From UBA11164 sp034376725 (GTDB lineage Bacteria > Pseudomonadota > Gammaproteobacteria > Xanthomonadales > Xanthomonadaceae), in NCBI GenBank assembly GCA_034376725.1, contig JAXMJH010000129.1, positions 1-11,267 of the forward strand: a stretch of DNA of 11,267 nt. Reading direction: 5' to 3'. The position numbers were made by a program, and so were the translations under genes. Shown in pieces: positions 1-6,608 of this stretch. Every line of letters begins with the position of its first letter. The first letter of the stretch is position 1. The notes beneath the pieces are model-generated. The model searched no databases. It saw nothing but the letters and a program-made list of their open reading frames with translations, and was not told where the DNA came from.

Positions 1-63
1 AACGCGCCGCTCCAGTTCTTTTCGTTGCTCTTGGGTGAGTGTGATCGCAGCAGCCGGTTTCAT
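1..63 (-). CDS. IS630-family transposase, N-terminal fragment (runs off the window)
   Basis: Only the first 21 codons are visible, reading leftward out of the window. The peptide contains ITLTQEQRKELERRV, which resembles the N-terminal region of IS630-type (DDE, Tc1/mariner-related) transposases, where such a segment precedes the helix-turn-helix. Two ATG codons are adjacent, at 66-64 and 63-61. A GGAG Shine-Dalgarno at 73-70 is 6 nt from the second and only 3 nt from the first, so I prefer the start at 63. The catalytic domain is outside the window, so whether the element is intact cannot be judged. The family call rests on a short peptide and is moderate. Confidence 0.55.
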   Translation of the reverse strand, partial: MKPAAAITLTQEQRKELERRV

Positions 64-138
64 CATTCGCTCCAAGGGACAGACACGAATATGACCGTGG
101 CAACACCTAATAGTTCACGTATTTCGCAAGCACTACAC

Positions 139-144
139 TAGAAT
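139..144 (+). promoter_or_regulatory. Candidate -10 element upstream of the DUF486 gene
   Basis: TAGAAT matches the sigma-70 -10 consensus at 5 of 6 positions. A weak -35 (TTCACG, 114-119) lies 19 bp upstream, longer than ideal. The predicted start near 151 would leave a 20-nt leader before ATG 171 with only a weak AGG at 160-162. The stretch 67-170 is also where the end of the IS630-type element must lie, so the promoter may belong to the element edge. No terminal inverted repeat could be defined. Confidence 0.35.
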
Positions 145-170
145 GTGGCACGCCCAACAGGCTTGCACCG

Positions 171-521
171 ATGCCCAGTCTGCTCTCGCCCTATGTTCTG
201 CCGATCATGCTTCTGGTCGGCTCCAATCTGTTCATGACCTTCGCCTGGTACGGCCATCTGAAGCACAAGCAGGCGGCGCTCGGCACGGTGATTCTGATCA
301 GTTGGGGCATCGCGCTGTTCGAATATGCATTGCAGGTTCCGGCCAATCGGATCGGCCATGCGGTCTACAGCGCGGCGCAGCTCAAGACCATCCAGGAAGT
401 GATCACCCTGGCGATGTTCGTCGGCTTTTCGGTCTGGTATCTGGGCGAACCGATCCGCTGGAACCACCTTGCCGGCTTCGCCCTGATCACGGCCGGGGCC
501 TGGCTGGTATTCCTCAAGTGA
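171..521 (+). CDS. DUF486 / DMT-superfamily small membrane protein
   Basis: This 116-residue protein is almost entirely hydrophobic and fits four transmembrane helices at about residues 8-28, 35-53, 75-92 and 98-115. It matches the DUF486 family, a small-multidrug-resistance-like half of the drug/metabolite transporter fold. Recognisable stretches are LVGSNLFMTFAWYGHLK near the N-terminus, WGIALFEYALQVPANRIG in the middle and FLK at the end. Length is normal for the family. No substrate is established, and none can be read from the sequence. ATG 171 is chosen because the family motif begins within a few residues. Its stop (519-521) is 63 bp before deoC, and an FNR-like box lies in that gap, so the two genes are probably separately controlled. 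Its right-hand neighbours give no obvious functional link. Confidence 0.85.
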   Translation: MPSLLSPYVLPIMLLVGSNLFMTFAWYGHLKHKQAALGTVILISWGIALFEYALQVPANRIGHAVYSAAQLKTIQEVITLAMFVGFSVWYLGEPIRWNHLAGFALITAGAWLVFLK

Positions 522-536
522 TCCCGTGTAGCGGGC

Positions 537-550
537 TTGATCGTGATCAA
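537..550. promoter_or_regulatory. Perfect FNR/Anr-type operator upstream of deoC
   Basis: TTGATCGTGATCAA is an exact match to the FNR-family consensus TTGAT-N4-ATCAA. The symmetry extends one base on each side, giving a 7-bp inverted repeat with a 2-bp centre at 536-551. The centre (543.5) is exactly 41.5 bp upstream of ATG 585, the spacing of class II FNR/CRP activation if transcription begins at that ATG. A 2-nt loop is too tight for an RNA hairpin, so a DNA operator is more likely than a terminator. Another CRP/FNR-family regulator could also bind it. Confidence 0.6.
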
Positions 551-571
551 GGGATTCTGCCCGGCCATGCC

Positions 572-577
572 TAGACT
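572..577 (+). promoter_or_regulatory. Candidate -10 of the deoC promoter
   Basis: TAGACT matches the sigma-70 -10 at 4 of 6 positions. It sits where a -10 should be relative to the FNR-like box at 537-550, and implies a transcription start at about 584-585, at the deoC ATG. There is no recognisable -35 hexamer, as expected of a class II activator-dependent promoter. Confidence 0.35.
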
Positions 578-584
578 CGAACAC

Positions 585-1364
585 ATGAACGCCCCATGTG
601 AAGCGAGTCTCGCGCAGTCCGACCCTGCGCTGGCGCGGCGCGTGATTGCGCTGCTCGATCTCACCGAACTGGACGACTCGGCCGATGCCGCGCGAATCCA
701 GGCGGTGTGCCGCGCCGCCCGGAGCGAACACGGGCCGGTTGCCGCAGTCTGTATTCCGCCGGCGCACGTCGCGGTCGCGCGGGCTGCGCTGCTGGCCTGC
801 GATGCCGCCATGGTGAAGGTCGCCACGGTGGCCAATTTTCCCGCCGGTGAGGCCAGCGCCGCGCAAGCCGCGCGGCAGACCGCCGACGCGGTGGCGGCCG
901 GTGCCGACGAGGTGGACGTGGTGTTTCCGTGGCAGGCGCTGATCTGCGGCAACGAGCGTCTGGGCCACGATCTGGTGCTGGCCTGCAAGTCAGCCTGCGA
1001 CAGCCGCGCGAGTCTGAAGGTCATCCTCGAATCCGGCATGCTGCATTCGCATGCGCTGATCCGCCGAGCCAGCGAAATAGCGCTCGCCGCCGGCGCCGAC
1101 TTCATCAAGACCTCCACCGGCCGAACCGCCCACGGCGCCAGCCTGGATGCCGCTGCGGTGATGCTGGAAGTCATCGCGGAGTACCATGGCGAAGCCGGAC
1201 TGAAGGTCTCCGGCGGCATCCGCACGATGGCCGACGCGGCCGGCTATCTGGCGCTGGCCGATCACCGCATGGGCCGGGAATGGACCACGCCGGAGCGGTT
1301 CCGGGTCGGGGCCAGCCGGCTGCTGGACGAGGCCCTGGCGGCACTCGAGCGCCAGGCCAGCTGA
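585..1364 (+). CDS. deoC: Deoxyribose-phosphate aldolase DeoC
   Basis: DeoC is a cytoplasmic class I aldolase that cleaves 2-deoxyribose 5-phosphate to acetaldehyde and glyceraldehyde 3-phosphate, the last step of deoxynucleoside breakdown. The 259-residue product has the family's TIM-barrel landmarks: GADEVDVVFP with Asp111, the Schiff-base lysine Lys175 in ADFIKTSTGR, and the proton-relay lysine Lys207 in LKVSGGIRT (E. coli Asp102, Lys167 and Lys201). Length equals the E. coli enzyme, and homology starts soon after ATG 585. An in-frame ATG at 567 has AAGGGA 12 nt upstream and cannot be excluded; it would add six residues. The stop is 6 nt from the deoA start, so the two genes form an operon. 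The FNR-like site at 537-550 suggests regulated expression. Confidence 0.95.
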   Translation: MNAPCEASLAQSDPALARRVIALLDLTELDDSADAARIQAVCRAARSEHGPVAAVCIPPAHVAVARAALLACDAAMVKVATVANFPAGEASAAQAARQTADAVAAGADEVDVVFPWQALICGNERLGHDLVLACKSACDSRASLKVILESGMLHSHALIRRASEIALAAGADFIKTSTGRTAHGASLDAAAVMLEVIAEYHGEAGLKVSGGIRTMADAAGYLALADHRMGREWTTPERFRVGASRLLDEALAALERQAS

Positions 1365-1370
1365 CCGGCC

Positions 1371-2717
1371 GTGACCACGGCTGAGCTGATTCAGCGCAAA
1401 CGCGATGGTTTGGCGCTGGCCGACGCCGAGATTGCCGAACTGGTGTCAGGGATGGTCAGCGGTGCGGTCTGCGACGCGCAACTGGGCGCGCTGGCGATGG
1501 CCGTGGCGCTGCGCGGCATGAGCGCGGCGGAAACCGCCGCCCTGACCCGCGCCATGCGCGACTCCGGCCAGCGGCTGCACTGGCCCGATCTGCCCGGGCC
1601 GGTGCTGGACAAGCACTCCACCGGCGGCATCGGCGACTGCGCAAGCTTGGTGCTGGCCCCGCTGATCGCCGCCTGCGGCGGCTATGTGCCGATGATCTCC
1701 GGTCGCGGCCTGGGCTACACCGGCGGCACGCTGGACAAGCTCGAAGCCATTCCCGGCTATACCTGCCAGCCCGATCTGAACACCCTGCACGCTTGCGTGC
1801 GCGAGGCGGGCGCTGCCATCGTCGGCGCCAGCGCCGACTTGGCCCCGGCGGACGGCCGGCTCTACGCGATTCGCGATGTCACCGCGACGGTAACCAGCAC
1901 GCCGCTGATCGTTTCGTCGATCCTGTCCAAGAAACTGGCGGCCGGTCTGGACGCCCTGGTGCTCGACGTGAAATGCGGCACCGGCGCCGGCTGTCGCACA
2001 CCGTCCGAGGCGCGCGAGCTGGCCGCCGCCCTGAACGCTACCGCCATTGCCTGCGGCCTGCCCTGCATGGCGCTGATCACCGACATGAACCAGCCCTTGG
2101 CCAGCGCCGTGGGCAATGCCGTGGAAGTGCGCGCCGCGCTTGATGTGCTGCGCGGGGCCGACCGCGATTCGCGGCTGCGCACCGTGGTTCTGGCGCTGGC
2201 CGAACCCCTGCTGCTGGCCGGTGGCCTGGCCGATTCACCGGCCCAGGCGCGAGCGCGGCTGGAGGCCGCGCTGGACAACGGCGAGGCCGCGCAGCGCTTC
2301 GGCCGCATGCTGTCCTGCCTTGGCGGCCCCGGCGATTTTCTGGAATTCCCCGAACGCCACCTGCCCGACGCCCCGGTCGTCGCACCGGTGTTTCCGGACC
2401 GCACCGGCTTCGTGACCGCCATCGATGCCCGCGCGCTGGGGCACCTGGTGGTCGCGCTCGGCGGCGGTCGTCAACACCCCGGCCAGCGCATCGACCCCGC
2501 CGTGGGCCTGAGCCAGGTGGCTGCACTGGGCGCGCCCGTCGATCGGCAGACGCCACTCGCCCTGCTGCATGCCCGCACCGCCGAGCAGTGGCAGGATGCC
2601 GGGCAGGCGTTGCGCCGGGCCATGTCGCTCGGCGAATCGCCGGAACCGGCGCCAGCGACGGTGATAGCGCGCGTCGGCGACTGGAGCGCCGGAGCGCCGG
2701 CTGCCGGTCGCCGCTGA
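1371..2717 (+). CDS. deoA: Thymidine phosphorylase DeoA
   Basis: DeoA phosphorolyses thymidine or deoxyuridine to the base and 2-deoxyribose 1-phosphate; after isomerisation by a phosphopentomutase (not in the window) the sugar feeds DeoC. The 448-residue product starts at GTG 1371. It carries KHSTGGIGD (81-89), the family signature SGRGLGYTGGTLDKLE (110-125) and STPLIVSSILSKKLAAGLDALVLDVK (176-201). Residues expected at the active site are present: His82, Arg168, Ser183 and Lys187 (E. coli His85, Arg171, Ser186, Lys190). Length is close to the E. coli enzyme (440). After Lys201 the usual VGSGAFM segment reads CGTGAGC, an unusual substitution. No good ribosome-binding site precedes GTG, so coupling to deoC translation 6 nt upstream is likely. 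It converges on cdd. Confidence 0.95.
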   Translation: MTTAELIQRKRDGLALADAEIAELVSGMVSGAVCDAQLGALAMAVALRGMSAAETAALTRAMRDSGQRLHWPDLPGPVLDKHSTGGIGDCASLVLAPLIAACGGYVPMISGRGLGYTGGTLDKLEAIPGYTCQPDLNTLHACVREAGAAIVGASADLAPADGRLYAIRDVTATVTSTPLIVSSILSKKLAAGLDALVLDVKCGTGAGCRTPSEARELAAALNATAIACGLPCMALITDMNQPLASAVGNAVEVRAALDVLRGADRDSRLRTVVLALAEPLLLAGGLADSPAQARARLEAALDNGEAAQRFGRMLSCLGGPGDFLEFPERHLPDAPVVAPVFPDRTGFVTAIDARALGHLVVALGGGRQHPGQRIDPAVGLSQVAALGAPVDRQTPLALLHARTAEQWQDAGQALRRAMSLGESPEPAPATVIARVGDWSAGAPAAGRR

Positions 2718-2726
2718 ATCGTCCCG

Positions 2727-2753
2727 GCGGTCTCGCGAACCGCGGGCGCCCGC
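2727..2753. terminator. Possible bidirectional terminator between convergent deoA and cdd
   Basis: In the 88-bp convergent gap, GCGGT (2727-2731) pairs with ACCGC (2739-2743) around a 7-nt loop. It is overlapped by a perfect 12-bp palindrome GCGGGCGCCCGC (2742-2753). Neither is followed by a T-run on either strand, so they do not look like standard intrinsic terminators. Position is the main support. Confidence 0.25.
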
Positions 2754-2805
2754 GCTCGGCTGCGGCTGCGATCTGCGGCCATCAGTCCAAACCCGACGCG
2801 CAGGT

Positions 2806-3219
2806 CTACATCGAGAACGAGTGCGGCAGCAGCTCGGCAATCGCGTGCCGCTCGATACTGCCGCTGGCGCCGCGGAACAGCACCTCGGCGTCCGCGCCGA
2901 ACTCCCGAATCATCTGGCGGCAGGCGCCGCACGGCGGGATGGCGGGCGTGGCGCCGCTGCCGTCGACGGCGAGCACGGCAATGTGGGTGATGCGCATCGC
3001 GCCGCCCTCGGCGCGCACGGCGGCAGCGATGGCGTTGCGTTCGGCACAGCCGCCGACCGGGAACGCGGCGCTCTCGACGTTACAGCCCGAATAAACCCGG
3101 CCTTCAGCGGACCGCAATGCGGCACCCACCTGAAGCCGCGAATACGGCGCATACGATTTTTCCAGCGCCTGCGCGGCATGGTCCAGCAGCTCCTGGTCGG
3201 TTGCGGCGAGTCCGTTCAT
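2806..3219 (-). CDS. cdd: Cytidine deaminase Cdd, short tetrameric type
   Basis: Cdd hydrolytically deaminates cytidine and deoxycytidine to uridine and deoxyuridine in the cytoplasm. Deoxyuridine is a substrate of the convergently encoded DeoA. The 137-residue protein is the short Bacillus/human-like homotetrameric form rather than the ~294-residue dimeric enzyme of E. coli. The zinc site is complete: Cys58 and catalytic Glu60 in CAERNA, and Cys97 and Cys100 in PCGACRQ. The substrate-binding GCNVE motif spans residues 45-49. ATG 3219 lies 13 nt after the DUF962 stop, so the two are probably co-transcribed. The ribosome-binding site is weak. Cdd shares a pathway with DeoA and DeoC but is on the opposite strand, so it would be regulated separately. 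Confidence 0.95.
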   Translation of the reverse strand: MNGLAATDQELLDHAAQALEKSYAPYSRLQVGAALRSAEGRVYSGCNVESAAFPVGGCAERNAIAAAVRAEGGAMRITHIAVLAVDGSGATPAIPPCGACRQMIREFGADAEVLFRGASGSIERHAIAELLPHSFSM

Positions 3220-3232
3220 TGGCGATCGTCCA

Positions 3233-3541
3233 TCAGAAGCGGATCTTGCCGGTGAGAACGTCCTTGAACATCACCCAGTCGCCCATGAACGACCACACCG
3301 GATAGGTGAAGGTGGCCGGGCGATTCTTCTCGAACACGAAGTGACCGACCCAGGCGAATCCGTAGGCGATCAGCGGAAGACTGATCAGCCACCACAGCGA
3401 GAGAGCGCCGACGATGATGGCGGCAAGCACAGTGAGCATCGACGCGCTGCCGACCACATGCAGGCGCCGGCAGGTGCGGTTGCTGTGCTCGGACAGATAG
3501 TAGGGATAGAACTCGCGAAACGAAGCGAATGCTTTGGTCAT
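3233..3541 (-). CDS. DUF962 / Mpo1-like membrane protein
   Basis: This 102-residue protein belongs to the DUF962 family, whose characterised yeast member Mpo1 is an ER Fe(II)-dependent dioxygenase that shortens 2-hydroxy fatty acids. The bacterial role is not established. Family hallmarks are visible: YPYYLSEHSNRTCRRLHVVG (residues 12-31), AYGFAWVGHFVFEKNRPATF (59-78) and FMGDWVMFKD near the C-terminus. His19, His28 and His67 are candidate metal ligands. Two hydrophobic segments span about 35-49 and 50-70. ATG 3541 begins right before the conserved FREFYP stretch, so the start is secure. It is followed 13 nt later by cdd and separated from mazG by 140 bp. AAAAGG lies about 10 nt before the ATG and overlaps a GCACC/GGTGC inverted repeat that could hide it. 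Confidence 0.85.
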   Translation of the reverse strand: MTKAFASFREFYPYYLSEHSNRTCRRLHVVGSASMLTVLAAIIVGALSLWWLISLPLIAYGFAWVGHFVFEKNRPATFTYPVWSFMGDWVMFKDVLTGKIRF

Positions 3542-3638
3542 GGACAGGGCACCTTTTCATACGATGGTGCTTGATCAGCCGACCCGGTTCAAGCGCGGCG
3601 TTCGCGGCGCGGCGATAAGCGCGTGCCGGCGCGGGCAA

Positions 3639-3654
3639 CCGGCCTGCTCGCCGG
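3639..3654. terminator. GC hairpin between mazG and the DUF962 gene
   Basis: CCGGC and GCCGG form a perfect 5-bp stem around a 6-nt loop, 28 bp past the mazG stop. No T-run follows in the mazG direction, so it may be a weak pause, a transcript-end stabiliser or chance in GC-rich DNA. The rest of the 140-bp gap (3542-3681) shows no convincing promoter for DUF962-cdd. Confidence 0.2.
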
Positions 3655-3681
3655 CCAACGGCCATCGGTCCGGCGCGTGCG

Positions 3682-4500
3682 TCACTCCTCGCCCTTGGCG
3701 CGATCCCACAGGACATCCTGGGCTGCCAGGTCGAGCTGATCGAGCGCGGTGCCGGCCTCGGCGGCCAGTTGCTCCATGCGCCGGAATCGCCGCTCGAACT
3801 TGGCATTGGCCCGGCGCAGCGCCGCGCCGGGGTCGACTGCGGCATGGCGGGCCAGATTGACGCAGACGAACAGCACATCGCCGATCTCGTCTTCGAGGCG
3901 CTGCTGTACCTGATCGCGCTCGCCCGCTCCGGCCTCGGCGCGGGCGGCGAACTCGACCCGCACTTCCTCGATCTCCTCGTGCAGCTTGGCGATCACCGGC
4001 GTCGGGTCGGGCCAGTCGAAGCCGACCGAGGCGCCGCGCTTCTGCAGTTTCAGCGCCCGCTGCCATTCGGGCAGGCCCCGGGCAATGCCGGCCAGCGCGC
4101 TGTCATCGGCATCGCGGGCCTGGCGCTCGGCGCGCTTGTGGGCCTCCCAAGCCACGGTTTGCGCCTCGGCATCGGCGATGCTGGCGTCGCCGAACACATG
4201 CGGGTGGCGACGCTCCATCTTGTCGCAGATGCTCGCCACCACATCGGCGAAGGTGAACCGGCCGGCTTCCTCGGCCATGCGGGCGTGAAACGCCACCTGA
4301 AACAGCAGATCGCCGAGTTCATCGCGCAGGTCGTCGAAATCGCCGCGCGCGATGGCCTCGGCCACCTCGTAGGCCTCTTCGATGGTGTACGGCGCGATGC
4401 TGTCGAAGTCCTGCGCGACATCCCAGGGGCAGCCGTGCTGCGGATCGCGCAGCCGCGCCATGATCGCCAGCAGGCGGGCGACCGAGCCGTCCTCAGCCAT
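3682..4500 (-). CDS. mazG: Nucleoside triphosphate pyrophosphohydrolase MazG
   Basis: MazG hydrolyses NTPs and dNTPs to the monophosphates and pyrophosphate. In E. coli it removes aberrant nucleotides and lowers (p)ppGpp under starvation. The 272-residue protein has the two tandem MazG domains of the E. coli enzyme (263 aa). The first carries EEAYE (41-45) and ELGD (61-64). The second carries EEIEE (175-179) and DEIGD (204-208). These acidic clusters bind Mg2+. The family-typical start LLAIMARLRDPQHGCPWD supports ATG 4500. The frame is open upstream to another ATG at 4554, but that would extend deep into cysQ and precede the homologous region. The start overlaps the cysQ stop by 8 nt, indicating translational coupling, and GGGGATGG upstream serves as a plausible ribosome-binding site. 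It is the last gene of the gspL-mazG run. Confidence 0.93.
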   Translation of the reverse strand: MAEDGSVARLLAIMARLRDPQHGCPWDVAQDFDSIAPYTIEEAYEVAEAIARGDFDDLRDELGDLLFQVAFHARMAEEAGRFTFADVVASICDKMERRHPHVFGDASIADAEAQTVAWEAHKRAERQARDADDSALAGIARGLPEWQRALKLQKRGASVGFDWPDPTPVIAKLHEEIEEVRVEFAARAEAGAGERDQVQQRLEDEIGDVLFVCVNLARHAAVDPGAALRRANAKFERRFRRMEQLAAEAGTALDQLDLAAQDVLWDRAKGEE

Positions 4501-5284
4501 CGAGCCATCCCCGCCACGGCAGGCCGGCGTCGCCGAGCGCGATGAAATCGCCATTCAGCAGCGATGCCTTGGCGTTGTAGCGGAACCGGCTGCCGTCGCT
4601 GTTCAGCACGGCGCCACCGGCCGATTCCAGCACGCATTGCCCGGCGGCGGTGTCCCACTCGGAGGTCGGGCCAAAGCGCGGGTAGACGTCGGCCCGGCCC
4701 TCGGCCAGACGGCAGAACTTGAGCGACGAACCCAGCCCGATGCGTTCGACCTCGCCCATCCGGGCCAGCGCGGCAGCGGTGCGTTCGTCGAGGTGGGATC
4801 GGCTGGCGATCACCCGCAGCGGCGTCGGCGCCGGTTGCTGGCAGCGCAGCGCCAGATCCTCGCCATCGGATTGGCGCAGGAACGCGCCGCGCCCGGACTC
4901 GGCCCAGCACAGATAATCCAGCACCGGGGCGTAGACCACGCCCAGCACCGGCTCGCCGCCGGCGATCAGCGCGATATTGACGGTGAACTCGCCGTTGCGC
5001 TTGACGAACTCGCGGGTGCCGTCCAGCGGGTCGACCAGCCAGTAGCGCCGCCACTGCCGACGCACCGACCAGTCGATGCCGGCGCCTTCTTCGGACAACA
5101 CAGGCAGATCGGGAGTCAGCCGGGTCAGCCCGGCAAGAATGATGCGATGGGCGGCGAGGTCGGCCTCGGTGAGCGGCGAGCGGTCGGCCTTGTGCTCGAC
5201 GGCGAAATCCTCGCCGTACACCGTCATGATGGCATCGCCGGCCTGGCGTGCAAGGGCGATGCAGTCCTCGTGCAGTTCGGTCAT
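4493..5284 (-). CDS. cysQ: 3'(2'),5'-bisphosphate nucleotidase CysQ
   Basis: CysQ removes the 3'-phosphate from adenosine 3',5'-bisphosphate (pAp), a by-product of sulfate assimilation and 4'-phosphopantetheine transfer, to give AMP. The 263-residue protein belongs to the inositol monophosphatase superfamily of Li+-sensitive, Mg2+-dependent phosphatases. It shows SPLTEAD (36-42), LSEE (63-66), the metal-binding WLVDPLDGTREF (82-93) and the second signature EWDTAAGQCVLESAGG (209-224). The TREFVKRNGEFTVNIAL segment favours CysQ over inositol monophosphatase. ATG 5284 overlaps the nudE stop as ATGA, and the stop overlaps mazG by 8 nt. It therefore sits in a coupled run of housekeeping hydrolases. 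No own promoter is evident. Confidence 0.93.
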   Translation of the reverse strand: MTELHEDCIALARQAGDAIMTVYGEDFAVEHKADRSPLTEADLAAHRIILAGLTRLTPDLPVLSEEGAGIDWSVRRQWRRYWLVDPLDGTREFVKRNGEFTVNIALIAGGEPVLGVVYAPVLDYLCWAESGRGAFLRQSDGEDLALRCQQPAPTPLRVIASRSHLDERTAAALARMGEVERIGLGSSLKFCRLAEGRADVYPRFGPTSEWDTAAGQCVLESAGGAVLNSDGSRFRYNAKASLLNGDFIALGDAGLPWRGWLDG

Positions 5285-5844
5285 TCGGTGGTTTCCCCGG
5301 GCCGACCCTTGGCCAGATATTCGCGGATGATGAACATCGCCGCCAGCGAACGGCCTTCGGAGCAGTCTTCGCGCAGCATCAGCTGGTCGAGCGCATCCAG
5401 TCGCCAGGGCAAGACGTCGAGCTGTTCCGGCTCATCGCCGGGCAGACGCTCCGGGTAGAGGTCTTCGGCCAGCACCAGATAGGTCTGGTGCGCCATGTAG
5501 GTCGGCACCAGGGTCAGGTTGCGGACGATGCGCAGCCGCCGGGCGCCGAAGCCGGCTTCTTCCTTGAGCTCGCGATTGGCGGCTTCGATCGGCGACTCGC
5601 CGCGATCGATGCGTCCCTTGGGGAGACCCAGCTCGTAGCGATTCACTCCGCAGGCGTACTCGCGGATCAACAGCACGGTATCCGGATCGGGCATGGCGGC
5701 AATGATCACTGCGCCAAAGCCGCGCGGCTTGAGGCGTCGATACAGTCGACGCTCGCCGTTGCTGAATTCCAGATCGATTTCCTCGATCCGGTCGCGGCCC
5801 TGCTCGACTTCGGTGACCCGGTGTACCGTGGGCAATCGCGACAT
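5281..5844 (-). CDS. nudE: ADP-compounds hydrolase NudE (Nudix)
   Basis: NudE hydrolyses ADP-ribose, NADH, Ap3A and related ADP-linked compounds to AMP and the other moiety. The 187-residue length matches E. coli NudE (186). A full Nudix box runs from Gly77 to Phe99 (GRIDRGE...RELKEEAGF), supplying the metal-binding glutamates. The N-terminal part (VHRVTEVEQ..RLYRRLKPRG) and the C-terminal SEGRSLAAMFIIREYL are typical of the NudE/ADP-ribose pyrophosphatase branch. The frame stays open far upstream in shadow of gspN, but ATG 5844 gives the family-length protein and shares one base with the gspN TGA (TGATG), so coupled translation is likely. Downstream it overlaps cysQ by 4 nt; both products release AMP. 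Confidence 0.92.
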   Translation of the reverse strand: MSRLPTVHRVTEVEQGRDRIEEIDLEFSNGERRLYRRLKPRGFGAVIIAAMPDPDTVLLIREYACGVNRYELGLPKGRIDRGESPIEAANRELKEEAGFGARRLRIVRNLTLVPTYMAHQTYLVLAEDLYPERLPGDEPEQLDVLPWRLDALDQLMLREDCSEGRSLAAMFIIREYLAKGRPGETTE

Positions 5845-6608
5845 CAATCGGCCTCCAGCCAGCCCGACAGCCAGCCCCCTTGCAGAACCAGAAGCCGACC
5901 GCCGGCATCGGGCTGACCGATGTGGCGCAGGGCGGCATTCAGAGACGGGTCGCGCGCCTGGAGATGCGCGTCCATGCGGTAACCGGCCGCCGCCACCTCG
6001 AAGCTGCCGGTCAGTGCCAGCGGGCCGCCGGCATCGCGCAGTGAACCGATCACCCGACCGTCCACCAGCGCGAAGCTCATCGCCAGATCGCCCAGCGCGG
6101 CACGTTCGGCACCGGACACCACGGCATCGCGCCACAACGCTTCGCCGCTGAGCCGATTGGGCACCGAGCCCTGGAACTCCACAGTCTCCACTGCCAGATC
6201 GATCAGTCCGCCCGGCACCAGACCGGTATTCTGAAATATCGGTACCAGCGTCTCTCCGGAAAACCGGGCCGCGATGTTGTCCGCGCCCCGGCGATCCGAG
6301 AACCCGGCCCACAGCCGGCCGGTGAAGCGCTGCACCAGGCTGCCCGGCTGGCCAAACAGCTCGGCGTCGACCTCGAGCCGGCCCTTGGTGAAGCCGCTGG
6401 GGCGAACCTGCCAGCGCAGCGCGCCCAAATCGCGCGACCCGATGCGCAGCGCCACCACCCGGCCGTTCCAGATCGAGCCGGACACGCCTTCGAAGCGCAC
6501 CTCGGGCGCGCGCGCCTGGATCCGGTCGGTGAGCAAGGTCGCCGGGATGAACGCCACCAGCGCGCCGATGAACAACAGCACCAGAAGTACCACCATACTG
6601 CGTCGCAT
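5844..6608 (-). CDS. gspN: Type II secretion system protein GspN
   Basis: GspN is an inner-membrane accessory subunit of type II secretion, present only in some systems; its exact role is unsettled. The 254-residue protein starts with MRRSMVVLLVLLFIGALVAF, one transmembrane helix at about residues 4-24, followed by a periplasmic beta-rich domain. The stretch RFEGVSGSIWNGR (38-50) is a GspN-family hallmark, as are the GxLxW-type repeats after it. ATG 6608 is chosen because the hydrophobic anchor begins there and its A overlaps the gspM TGA. The frame continues upstream only as a shadow of gspM. It follows gspM and precedes nudE, each with a 1-nt overlap. The call rests on the anchor, the motif and gspL-gspM context. 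Confidence 0.82.
   Translation of the reverse strand: MRRSMVVLLVLLFIGALVAFIPATLLTDRIQARAPEVRFEGVSGSIWNGRVVALRIGSRDLGALRWQVRPSGFTKGRLEVDAELFGQPGSLVQRFTGRLWAGFSDRRGADNIAARFSGETLVPIFQNTGLVPGGLIDLAVETVEFQGSVPNRLSGEALWRDAVVSGAERAALGDLAMSFALVDGRVIGSLRDAGGPLALTGSFEVAAAGYRMDAHLQARDPSLNAALRHIGQPDAGGRLLVLQGGWLSGWLEAD

Noticed and set aside
536..551. Palindrome after the DUF486 stop as a rho-independent terminator.
   Set aside because: The centre is only 2 bp, no T-run follows, and the sequence is an exact FNR-family operator at promoter distance from deoC.
365..1225. Minus-strand frame of 286 codons opposite deoC.
   Set aside because: Ser/Ala/Arg-rich shadow of a gene with all catalytic residues identified.
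3769..5458. Long plus-strand frames opposite mazG and cysQ (258 and 358 codons).
   Set aside because: They are antisense to well-recognised genes in GC-rich DNA and have no recognisable domain or ribosome-binding site.
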